A stretch of DNA of 11,036 nucleotides, from NCBI GenBank assembly GCA_029259995.1, contig JAJDEC010000005.1, forward strand, positions 1-11,036. Direction: 5' to 3'. Below, piece after piece: positions 1-5,538 of this stretch. Position numbers and translations under genes: made by a program. Position 1 is the stretch's first letter. Every line of letters begins with the position of its first letter. The DNA comes from Phycisphaerae bacterium (GTDB lineage Bacteria > Planctomycetota > Phycisphaerae > UBA1845 > UTPLA1). A model generated the notes under the pieces. It did not search any database. It was not told the origin of the DNA and saw nothing but the letters and a program-made list of their open reading frames with translations.

Positions 1-149
1 TGGTCGAACGGGCCATTCTGATCAAATTTGGGGATTAAGTGAGTTCCATAGTTTACGCAGCGCTCAATCAGACTCACGACTGTTGAAAGCCCGGGTTCTA
101 TCCGTTTGTGAATGCTGCGGTTCAGTAGTTGGTCATTGGGGGATTGCAT
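1..149 (-). CDS. Partial hypothetical protein, N-terminal end only (possible DUF5677-like)
   Basis: On the minus strand a frame opens with ATG at 149-147 and stays open for 49 codons to the window edge, so the C-terminal part is missing. The visible peptide begins MQSPNDQLLNRSIHKRIEPG and continues with a helical stretch and the segment VNYGTHLIPKF. That segment resembles, from memory, the start of DUF5677-type proteins of unknown function, but 49 residues are too few to be sure. The peptide has normal mixed composition, unlike the Arg/Ala-rich translations of neighbouring repeat DNA, which is the main reason for accepting it. The ribosome-binding site is weak: AGAGA lies 7 nt before the ATG, and a better GGAGG is 14 nt upstream. 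It is transcribed away from the insertion sequence. Confidence 0.42.
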   Translation of the reverse strand, partial: MQSPNDQLLNRSIHKRIEPGLSTVVSLIERCVNYGTHLIPKFDQNGPFD

Positions 150-586
150 GGCCCTATCTCTTGCCTCCGTTCGTAGTTCCGGGCGCGCGGCACCGGCGGC
201 AGCCCAAAAGCGTGCCACTGGCCGGCTTGTCCGCCAGTGCGTAGCACGCGAAACAACTCTCACGACCGGACGCTCACTCTCGGCCGCGTCGGTGCGTCCG
301 AACTCTCCTCTTCTATACCCATGCCAACCCGACCGCGCCATCGGCGAGGGAGTTGAGTGTAAACAATAGACAGCGGATCAGAACAGACCGCCCGCTCCAA
401 GCGGAGATCGAGATCTCTGCCCGCCGAGGCGTCGTGATGAACTCGCTTTCGATGGCCCGATCCTGCCCGCATGATCCGGTATCCTAACACAGCTTGCGTC
501 GAAATAGGAGTCGCAGCGATGCGGGCCGTCGCCGGCATGGTTCGAACGACCGCTTCGCACGCCCGCGCGCCGGTGGGCAAGCCGCC
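150..586. other. Intergenic stretch without a convincing gene
   Basis: About 440 bases separate the partial left-edge gene from the insertion sequence. The translated frames here are rich in Arg, Ala, Ser and Pro, show no recognisable domain and lack a plausible ribosome-binding site. The stretch contains two hairpin-forming inverted repeats, described separately at 210-249 and 570-588. I take it as repeat-rich intergenic DNA. Confidence 0.6.
210..249. repeat. Imperfect long hairpin (dispersed-repeat-like)
   Basis: The outer arms GCGTGC (210-215) and GCACGC (244-249) are perfectly complementary. The inner arms CACTGGC (216-222) and GCCAGTG (233-239) form a 7-bp stem around a 10-nt loop. A 4-nt bulge (CGTA, 240-243) separates the two stems on the right side. 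No T-run follows, so it is not a typical intrinsic terminator. A similar CACTGC/GCAGTG hairpin occurs at 3614-3631, so this may be one copy of a dispersed palindromic family. Confidence 0.55.
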
Positions 587-588
587 GG
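570..588. repeat. Hairpin at the IS insertion point
   Basis: CCGGTGG (570-576) pairs with CCGCCGG (582-588) over 7 bp, with one G-T wobble, around the loop GCAAG. The last two bases of the right arm are the first two bases of the 9-bp target duplication of the insertion sequence. The element therefore landed on the flank of a small palindrome. Confidence 0.4.
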
Positions 589-595
589 TGGCACG
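587..595. repeat. Left copy of 9-bp target-site duplication
   Basis: GGTGGCACG directly precedes the left inverted repeat of the insertion sequence. The identical 9 bases directly follow the right inverted repeat at 2088-2096. Nine bases is within the range known for IS4-family elements. Confidence 0.9.
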
Positions 596-614
596 CAACG
601 CCGTTAACCAAGTC
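596..614 (+). repeat. Left terminal inverted repeat of the IS
   Basis: The 19 bases caacgccgttaaccaagtc are the exact reverse complement of 2069-2087. The match ends abruptly at position 20 of each end, which defines the repeat length. The transposase promoter is likely within the 90 bases that follow, but I see no strong -35/-10 pair. Confidence 0.93.
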
Positions 615-708
615 TATGGTTCGGAATGCTGATTTGATAATAATAACCGCTTCGTTCTGCCGATAGTTGCCTGCGGTAAAGTTGGCACAACAGAACGGAA
701 GCGGTCTC

Positions 709-2070
709 ATGATCATGGCCATGGAGGGCCGAACTCGCAAGTTGGATCGACGCGATTGGCCCGCTTTCTTGAATCGGATCGTCCCGCAGGGCGTTTGGCA
801 ATCCTTCTCGCGGTCTTCAAAGCAATCCAAAGGCGACCCGCCCGTCAGCGACGACCCGCGTACCCGCTGGTTGCGCAAGTACATCATCCTCGCCTACATC
901 GCCATGGGATGGGCCGCGGCCAGGACGCTCGGCGAGCGATTCGGCGATGCCCGCCAGTGGGTCGTGGATCTCTATCCTTCTCGAAAAAGGCCCGGCGACA
1001 CCTACGTCGGTCTCACCAAGGCCGCTACCCGTCATGGCGTCGAACTCTTCCATCAGTTCTGGTCCGCGCTGCGACGCACGATGCCCAAGCGATTGAAAGA
1101 GGCATGGTCGCAATACGGCTGGATTCTCCTCGCCGTCGACGGCTCGCGCGTCGACGCCCCGCGAACGATCGCCAACGAAGCCGGACTCGGCCAGTCGGCG
1201 CGCGACAAGTCGCATCCGCAATGGTGGATGACCTGGCTCGTGCATCTGCCGACGCTGCTCTTGTGGGACCATCGCGCAGGACCGGGTAACGCGAACGAGC
1301 GATCCCACATGCGAGAGATGTCGCCCGAACTCCCTCTGGGCGCCCTCATTGTGGCGGACGCCGGCTTCGGCGGATTCGACTTCCTGGGTGATCTTGACCA
1401 GGCAGGCGTGCATTTTCTGGTGCGTTGTGCCGGCAACACGACCTTGAAAACGAACCTTCCCAACTATCGCATCGAACGACGCGGCGATGTGCGTTACGTG
1501 TACCTGTGGCCTCGCAACCGACGTCGCTGTCGGCCATTGCGGCTGCGACTGATCGTGTTGAAGCGCGGCGGAAGCCGCACGTATCTCGTGACGAACGTGC
1601 TTGATTGCCAGGCATTGTCGCGATCGATGGCGGGCGAGTTCTACGAACTGCGTTGGGGAATCGAAGTCAATTATCGTGATTTCAAACGCACGATGGATCG
1701 GTCGAAGGTGCTGGCCCAGACGCCCGAACGCGGCGCGTTGGAACTCGCCGGCAACATCGTCGCGATGGGCATGCTTCGATTCCATGCGGCGATCGCGCAA
1801 CTGGCCAAAGGCGCGAGAATCAGCGTCGCCAGTGTGCTGAAGCTGCTTCGCAAAGCGATGGAGCACCTGCGGTACGGCGTTTCGACCGACTGGCTGGTCC
1901 CTGAACTCAAGCAAGCCATCACCGACAACTACCAGCGTAAACGAAAAAAAGACTCGCGCGACTGGCCGCGAAAAAAGCGGCAACGCCCACCGACACCCCC
2001 GAAATTCCGCAGGCTGAAAAACCACGAATCGACCGAAATACAGGAGCGATTACTCAGTCATGTCGCCTGA
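709..2070 (+). CDS. IS4-family DDE transposase, 453 aa
   Basis: This protein catalyses cut-and-paste movement of the surrounding element by binding its inverted repeats and cleaving DNA with an RNase-H-like DDE site. The first Asp is D144 (AVDGSRVD), the second D217 (IVADAGF), and the Glu is E319 inside YELRWGIEVNYRDFK. That stretch gives the IS4-family Y-x2-R-x3-E-x6-K signature as Y312, R315, E319 and K326. The C-terminus (about residues 408-437) is strongly basic. I chose ATG 709 because GGAAG lies 7 nt upstream; an in-frame TTG at 667 and ATGs at 715 and 721 are alternatives. The stop TGA (2068-2070) overlaps the right inverted repeat by two bases, so gene and element end are tightly packed. 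No frameshift or internal stop is present, so the enzyme is probably functional. Confidence 0.93.
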   Translation: MIMAMEGRTRKLDRRDWPAFLNRIVPQGVWQSFSRSSKQSKGDPPVSDDPRTRWLRKYIILAYIAMGWAAARTLGERFGDARQWVVDLYPSRKRPGDTYVGLTKAATRHGVELFHQFWSALRRTMPKRLKEAWSQYGWILLAVDGSRVDAPRTIANEAGLGQSARDKSHPQWWMTWLVHLPTLLLWDHRAGPGNANERSHMREMSPELPLGALIVADAGFGGFDFLGDLDQAGVHFLVRCAGNTTLKTNLPNYRIERRGDVRYVYLWPRNRRRCRPLRLRLIVLKRGGSRTYLVTNVLDCQALSRSMAGEFYELRWGIEVNYRDFKRTMDRSKVLAQTPERGALELAGNIVAMGMLRFHAAIAQLAKGARISVASVLKLLRKAMEHLRYGVSTDWLVPELKQAITDNYQRKRKKDSRDWPRKKRQRPPTPPKFRRLKNHESTEIQERLLSHVA

Positions 2071-2087
2071 CTTGGTTAACGGCGTTG
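2069..2087 (-). repeat. Right terminal inverted repeat of the IS
   Basis: The 19 bases are the exact reverse complement of 596-614. The first two overlap the transposase stop codon. Confidence 0.93.
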
Positions 2088-2096
2088 GGTGGCACG
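2088..2096. repeat. Right copy of 9-bp target-site duplication
   Basis: GGTGGCACG is identical to 587-595. The two bases after it (CA) happen also to match the first bases of the element on the left, but a 9-bp duplication with symmetrical CA/TG ends is the simplest reading. Confidence 0.9.
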
Positions 2097-2138
2097 CAGT
2101 TGGGACGCGCTGGCGGGCGAGACGCCCAGTGACGCGCC

Positions 2139-2327
2139 AGCGAGCGCGAAAGGCGCGTTGGCGCGCGGATTGTCCGCAGCTGCGCGCGAGTTTTCTCTGT
2201 CTGCGCGCGCAAAAGGTCCTTTTGCGCGCGCATTTTCCACAATGGCGCGCGAGAAACCCCTCTCGTCGCGCGAAAAAGCGCCCAATGCGCACGCAATTCC
2301 GCCCATTGCACGCAGTCGCGCAACAAA
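2139..2327. repeat. Degenerate array with exact 21-bp period and GCGCGC cores
   Basis: Nine consecutive 21-bp registers start at 2139, 2160, 2181, 2202, 2223, 2244, 2265, 2286 and 2307. Each begins with a GCGCGC-like core (exact or one base off in most) in the same register, followed by about 13 variable bases that are often A/T-rich, such as ttttc or aaaag. The registers at 2118 and 2097 are weaker. Spacing is constant with no indel, while the variable part is not conserved. Because 21 is a multiple of 3 and the core is self-complementary, frames on both strands translate into heptads such as LRAQ-xxx or xxRAxxx. It may encode a degenerate heptad protein, but no ribosome-binding site or start stands out, so I annotate DNA-level repeats. 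Confidence 0.75.
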
Positions 2328-2470
2328 AATCCCCCATTGCAGACCGCCAGCTGCGATTCACGCTTTGCAAGGCGGGAACAGCCAAAGCCGGAATCGCAGA
2401 ATACCGAAGATGGATGTCGAGATGAAGATGTCACGAAGCGGATAGAGGGCTGCCATACGTATGGCAATTT
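2328..2470. other. Spacer with a 16-bp perfect palindrome
   Basis: This stretch links the 21-bp array to the 7-bp repeat. It holds the perfect palindrome TGCCATACGTATGGCA at 2451-2466, which reads identically on both strands with no spacer. It could be a protein-binding site or, if transcribed, a poor hairpin because there is no loop. The preceding 2390-2440 portion is a low-complexity gatg/cgaag-rich stretch. No gene is seen. Confidence 0.6.
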
Positions 2471-2533
2471 AGTTGTGAGTTTTGAGTTGTGAGTTGCGAG
2501 TGTCGACTTGTGAGTTTCGAGTTGTGAGTCAAA
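2471..2533. repeat. Heptanucleotide tandem repeat (AGTTGTG-like), 9 units
   Basis: Nine in-phase 7-mers run from 2471: agttgtg, agttttg, agttgtg, agttgcg, agtgtcg, acttgtg, agtttcg, agttgtg, agtcaaa. The first three bases (agt) are almost fixed and the last four vary; the last unit is decayed. The minus-strand translation gives Thr/Asn/Ser-Leu-rich peptides that are a by-product of the repeat. Similar gagttgtgag tracts are, from memory, common in planctomycete intergenic DNA. Confidence 0.8.
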
Positions 2534-2569
2534 GACCTGGGGCCTGGGCTTTGTGTGGCGAGCGGAGTC

Positions 2570-2784
2570 GGCGAGTCGGTTGGCGGGCACGGCCCATCCT
2601 ACGGTCTCCGCAAGCGAAGCGCGGCTGGCGAGTCGCTTGGTGGGCACGGCCCACCCTACGGCTTCGCAAGCGAAGCGCGGCTGGCGAGTCGGTTGGTGGG
2701 CACGGCCCACCCTACGGTCTCCGCAAGCGAAGCGCGGCCGGTGAATCGGTTGGTGGGCACGGCCCACCCTACGGCTTCGCCACC
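2570..2784. repeat. 56/57-bp tandem repeat with two hairpins per unit, 3.8 copies
   Basis: Units are 2570-2626 (57 bp), 2627-2682 (56 bp), 2683-2739 (57 bp) and a partial 2740-2784. They differ by only a few bases. Each later unit contains the hairpin GGTGGGC-ACG-GCCCACC (for example 2639-2655), and the 56-bp form adds GCTTCGC-AA-GCGAAGC. Units alternate between the two variants (tctccg versus cttcg), which changes length by one base and so shifts the reading frame at each copy. All three plus frames therefore stay open and read VGTAHPT, WWARPTL or GGHGPPYG. This shows a DNA- or RNA-level element, not a conserved repeat protein. Comparable VGTAHPT-type repeats are, from memory, widespread in planctomycetes. 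Confidence 0.85.
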
Positions 2785-2940
2785 ACTTGGCCCCGTGATC
2801 CCTCGGCCCCTTTGGTCCCACGCCTTCGGCGAGAGAGTAGAGCAGGTGGCAGGTGAGAGTCGTTGGAGGGGATAGAACCCGGCGGCAGCCTCCTACACTG
2901 GATCCCTTGGCCCCTTGAATCCTTGGTCCCTGACGAGCGA
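2785..2940. repeat. Low-complexity spacer with tggcccc/tggtccc motifs
   Basis: Two blocks, about 2788-2820 and 2899-2930, are built from short related words such as ttggcccc, gatccct and ttggtccc. They read as decayed copies of a simple repeat. The region continues the repeat-rich zone up to the next gene. I see no coding evidence. Confidence 0.45.
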
Positions 2941-2952
2941 AGCGAGTTATCG

Positions 2953-3756
2953 ATGAGTACTTATCCAACATCCCCGCGAACCGCGTTTGTCGAATGGTGC
3001 GAGGTGCAGGCGCCGGTCTTTGTGGCTCAGGAAACCGAGATCGGTTTGACCCGGGACCAGGCGTCGGCCTTTGCCGGGGCGACAGAGAAGGCGGCAAACC
3101 TGCTGCTCGAACAGGAGGAGGCCCGCCAGCGCTGGCTGGTCGCGTCGCGGAAGGCGCGGGAAGGTCTCCAATTGCTGCGGCGCGAGGCGGGGGCTTCGGT
3201 TCGCAGCATCCGGGCATTTGCCGAATTGCAGAAGGAGCCGAACAGGATTTATGCGGCGGCCCAGGTTGCTCCGCCCGCGACGCCCGGCCCGGCGGCTGCC
3301 CCCGGTCGGCCGACACGCCTGACGGCTGCGCTGGATGCGACGAGCGGCGCTTTGGCGCTGACGTGGAAGGCGCGCGACCCGAACCGGCGCGGCGGTGTGA
3401 CGTACCTCATCCGCCGCAAGCTGCCGGGCGAGGCGGCCTTCACGTTGCTGGGCACGACGGGGAAAAAGACATTTGTCGATGAGGCGCTGCCGGCTGGGAT
3501 TGAAGGCGTGCAATACCGCGTGCAGTCGCAGCGTGGCGAGAAGAGCAGCCCCCCCAGCGCGACGCTGCTGGTGAATATCGGGAAGGCCGCCGCCCCGGAC
3601 GATTCGCGGGCGCCACTGCGCTCAAGCAGTGCCAGAACGAGTGATCGCTCGGCCGCGCGGGGTGCCGCGGCGAATGGGAACGCGACAAGTCAGAATTCAA
3701 GAACGGCAACACGTCGAGGCCTGGCGAGGCGGGCGGACGCGCTCGCGGTCTGCTGA
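2953..3756 (+). CDS. Helical-plus-fibronectin-type-III-like protein, 267 aa
   Basis: The role is unknown. Residues 10-100 are predicted helical and rich in Ala, Glu, Gln and Arg. Residues 104-120 are a Pro/Ala linker (PPATPGPAAAPGRP). Residues 120-209 fit a fibronectin type III-like beta sandwich, with TRLTAALDATSGALALTWKA near its start, YLIRRK in the middle and VQYRVQSQRG late. No signal peptide is visible. The combination recalls a protein type I associate with planctomycetes. ATG 2953 fits that N-terminus although its ribosome-binding site is poor; the frame is open upstream to 2863. Residues 210-267 are Ser/Arg/Ala-rich and do not look like the rest. They include a hairpin at 3614-3631 of intergenic-repeat type, so the tail may be read-through into repeat DNA after loss of an earlier stop or a frameshift. 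Confidence 0.72.
   Translation: MSTYPTSPRTAFVEWCEVQAPVFVAQETEIGLTRDQASAFAGATEKAANLLLEQEEARQRWLVASRKAREGLQLLRREAGASVRSIRAFAELQKEPNRIYAAAQVAPPATPGPAAAPGRPTRLTAALDATSGALALTWKARDPNRRGGVTYLIRRKLPGEAAFTLLGTTGKKTFVDEALPAGIEGVQYRVQSQRGEKSSPPSATLLVNIGKAAAPDDSRAPLRSSSARTSDRSAARGAAANGNATSQNSRTATRRGLARRADALAVC
3614..3631. repeat. Hairpin inside the 3' end of the fibronectin-like gene
   Basis: CACTGC (3614-3619) and GCAGTG (3626-3631) form a perfect 6-bp stem around the loop gctcaa. The arms resemble the inner stem of the hairpin at 210-249. Its position marks where the coding composition of the host gene changes. Confidence 0.45.
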
Positions 3757-3844
3757 GATGCGCGGACGTTGCTCGCGCCGAGCGTTTCGCGATCGAGCGC
3801 ATGCGAGTTATTGCGAATGCAGGAAGGGATTCCTGCTGGGGATG

Positions 3845-3868
3845 CGTGCGAGAGAGGCTTCTCGCACG
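3845..3868. repeat. Perfect 9-bp-stem hairpin upstream of the secreted protein gene
   Basis: CGTGCGAGA (3845-3853) and TCTCGCACG (3860-3868) are perfectly complementary with a 6-nt loop, GAGGCT. It lies 88 bp after the fibronectin-like gene and 74 bp before the next start codon. No T-run follows, so it would be at best an atypical terminator for the upstream gene. A regulatory dyad is the alternative. Confidence 0.5.
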
Positions 3869-3891
3869 AACATCGGATCTCAGATCCATGA

Positions 3892-3897
3892 TACAAT
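3892..3897 (+). promoter_or_regulatory. Candidate -10 box (TACAAT) for the secreted protein gene
   Basis: TACAAT within gatacaatc matches the sigma-70-type -10 consensus at 5 of 6 positions. It lies 45 bp before ATG 3943. No good -35 hexamer sits 16-18 bp upstream. The hairpin at 3845-3868 lies just upstream. Confidence 0.35.
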
Positions 3898-3942
3898 CAT
3901 GGAATGTCCTGCGCATCGAAGCAAATCGACATGGAGATCCGA

Positions 3943-4854
3943 ATGACGTTTCGAACGATCTTTCCGCGATGCCTTGGCCTGATTGTCGTTGTCGCGAGTG
4001 CGAATCCTGCCCTTGCGCAATGCACCGGATTCTGTGGCGATCAGTCACCCGCCGGATGCTGGTGTGATGACGCGTGTCGATTATTTGGCGACTGCTGCAA
4101 CGACAACTGCACCTGTCAGGTCCCGCAGATCGCCGCTGTCCACCACGCGGCGATGCCGGCGGGCGGCCCGACCGTCGGTGGCACACCGATCACGGTTCAG
4201 GGCATGAACTTCGGCGAATCCGAGGGAATCATTCTGCTCGACGACGATCTCATGGTCGTCACATCCTGGCAAGACACGCAGATCATCGCCCAGTCGCCGC
4301 CGGGCACAGGCCTGAATCTTCAGATCACTGTGATCAACGATATCGCGCCGCCGATTCCGTGCATGGAACAGGGCCAGTCCAATCCCGGCGATCCGACCCA
4401 GTCATTCAGCTACGCCGCGCCGAGCATCATCGAGCTGCTGCCGCAGAACGGTCCGAGCGTGGGCGGCACGCTCGTGACCCTCAACGGCCAGATTTTCGGC
4501 CCCGAACCCGGCATCGTCACGCTCGACGGCAATCCCATGACCGTCGATTCCTGGGACCACAGTCAGATCAAGGCGTTCACACCCGCTTCATGCGGCGTCG
4601 ATCGTTCCATCGTGGTTGAAACGCTCAGCGGCGGCAGCAATCCGATGCCGTTCGATTACTCGCCGCCCTATCCGCCGGGCGACATGACGTGTGACTGCTC
4701 CGTCGATCCCGGCGATATTGCGCCGTTCGTCGAAGCCCTCGTCGATCCGGAAAACTACGCCGGATGCGACCCGCAACGGGCGGACATGAACCTCGACGGT
4801 CTCATCAACGGCGATGACGTTCAACGGTTCGCCGCGCTGCTGATGACGCCGTGA
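3943..4854 (+). CDS. Secreted somatomedin-B-like / IPT / IPT / dockerin-like protein, 303 aa
   Basis: This is an exported modular protein, probably for binding or surface assembly; no catalytic domain is seen. Residues 1-25 are a signal peptide (hydrophobic LGLIVVVASA, cleavage after ALA). Residues 27-58 form a Cys-rich module with CWCDDACRLFGDCC. The C-x3-C, C-x-C-x3-C-x5-CC spacing matches somatomedin B, with nine Cys in total. Residues 61-158 and 160-240 are two IPT/TIG-like beta domains, each with a GPTVGGTPIT or GPSVGGTLVT motif. Residues 246-302 are a dockerin-like pair: the second loop DMNLDGLINGDD keeps all calcium positions, the first (DMTCDCSVDPGD) is degenerate. I chose ATG 3943 because GGAG lies 6 nt upstream and it gives a clean signal peptide; ATGs at 3904 and 3931 are in frame but less suitable. 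Confidence 0.82.
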   Translation: MTFRTIFPRCLGLIVVVASANPALAQCTGFCGDQSPAGCWCDDACRLFGDCCNDNCTCQVPQIAAVHHAAMPAGGPTVGGTPITVQGMNFGESEGIILLDDDLMVVTSWQDTQIIAQSPPGTGLNLQITVINDIAPPIPCMEQGQSNPGDPTQSFSYAAPSIIELLPQNGPSVGGTLVTLNGQIFGPEPGIVTLDGNPMTVDSWDHSQIKAFTPASCGVDRSIVVETLSGGSNPMPFDYSPPYPPGDMTCDCSVDPGDIAPFVEALVDPENYAGCDPQRADMNLDGLINGDDVQRFAALLMTP

Positions 4855-4894
4855 CGCGCGGGCAGCCGCCGTCGGCAACCGGCGCAGTCCGCGA

Positions 4895-4900
4895 TATATT
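4895..4900 (+). promoter_or_regulatory. Candidate -10 box (TATATT) for the DinB-like gene
   Basis: TATATT in the AT-poor gap before the DinB-like gene differs from TATAAT at one position and lies 51 bp before ATG 4952. The 97-bp gap suggests that this gene has its own promoter. No clear -35 box is seen. Confidence 0.3.
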
Positions 4901-4951
4901 GGCGCTTGAGAGAATCTGACGAATCCTGCCACCGACCCCGGAGAGACGCCC

Positions 4952-5449
4952 ATGTCCACCCGAGAACTCGAAACCGGAATCGCATCGCTCGACTTTGCCC
5001 GACACATGCTGCTCAATTTACTCGAAGGCACGCCGGAAGACTTGTGGTTCCACATTCCCATCCCCGACGGCAATCATACCGCATGGATCGCCGGCCACGT
5101 CGCCTGGGAGGATGACGACTGCCTCAGGAGTCTGATCGACGGCCGCGACAGCACGCTGCCACAAGCATGGCACGATTGCTTCGGCACAGGCAGTCAGCCG
5201 ACGCCGAACGCAGCCGACTATCCCGACATCGCCGACCTGCGCGCAAAGCTCAACGAATCGCGCGAAGCCTTCAAGTCCTTCTTCGCGGCCTCCGTCGACA
5301 AACTCGATGCGCCAGTCCCCAAACAACTCCACGGCTTTGCGAAGGACTTCGCATCGTTAATGCACGCCGTCGCCTGCCACGAAATGGTCCACGTCGGACA
5401 ACTGACCGTGATTCGCAAGAGCCTGAAGCTGAAGCCCGTCTTCGCGTAG
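4952..5449 (+). CDS. DinB-superfamily putative metal-dependent protein, 165 aa
   Basis: DinB-superfamily proteins are four-helix bundles that bind a divalent metal through three His; some are thiol-dependent transferases, but most are uncharacterised. Here the likely ligands are H49 (in TAWIAGHVAWE), H143 and H147 (in ACHEMVHVGQL), at the positions expected for the fold. Length and helical composition fit the DinB_2 type. There is no signal peptide, so it should be cytoplasmic. GGAGAG lies 6 nt before ATG 4952, a good ribosome-binding site. The downstream rhodanese gene starts 89 bp after the stop, so co-transcription is possible but not shown. The substrate cannot be told from sequence. Confidence 0.85.
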   Translation: MSTRELETGIASLDFARHMLLNLLEGTPEDLWFHIPIPDGNHTAWIAGHVAWEDDDCLRSLIDGRDSTLPQAWHDCFGTGSQPTPNAADYPDIADLRAKLNESREAFKSFFAASVDKLDAPVPKQLHGFAKDFASLMHAVACHEMVHVGQLTVIRKSLKLKPVFA

Positions 5450-5538
5450 CCGCCCCGAGAATTGACGCCGTCGGAATGTCCGCAGACGATGCCCGGCACT
5501 GTCATTCGAATCCAGTCCGCATGCCCGAAAGGACGCCG

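Larger units (their letters stand above)
596..2087 (+). mobile_element. Complete IS4-family insertion sequence, 1492 bp
   Basis: The element is bounded by perfect 19-bp inverted repeats (596-614 and 2069-2087), begins CA and ends TG, and is flanked by perfect 9-bp direct repeats. It carries one intact transposase gene with a DDE triad and the Y-R-E-K signature of the IS4 family. Both ends, the duplication and the reading frame are undamaged, so the insertion is probably recent and the element may still be active. It sits in repeat-rich intergenic DNA next to a hairpin and next to an array of 21-bp repeats. I cannot assign an IS name or subgroup without a database comparison. Confidence 0.92.

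Noticed and set aside
817..2025. 402-codon open frame on the minus strand
   Set aside because: It is fully antisense to the transposase, which has an intact DDE triad and the YREK signature. The frame is open because of high-GC codon use and shows no domain.
2570..2784. Possible CRISPR array
   Set aside because: The units are contiguous with no unique spacers, are longer than usual CRISPR repeats, and no cas gene is present.
2482..2875. Overlapping plus-strand frames with VGTAHPT and WWARPTL repeats
   Set aside because: The repeat units alternate between 56 and 57 bp, so no frame keeps a constant repeat peptide, and several frames are open at once. This is a DNA repeat.
2054..3316. 420-codon open frame on the minus strand
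   Set aside because: It spans all four repeat systems and the antisense of the fibronectin-like gene. Its changing low-complexity composition follows each repeat, so it is a by-product of repeats whose periods keep frames open.
3845..3868. Intrinsic terminator
   Set aside because: The 9-bp stem is good but no T-run follows on either strand, so I list it as a hairpin only.
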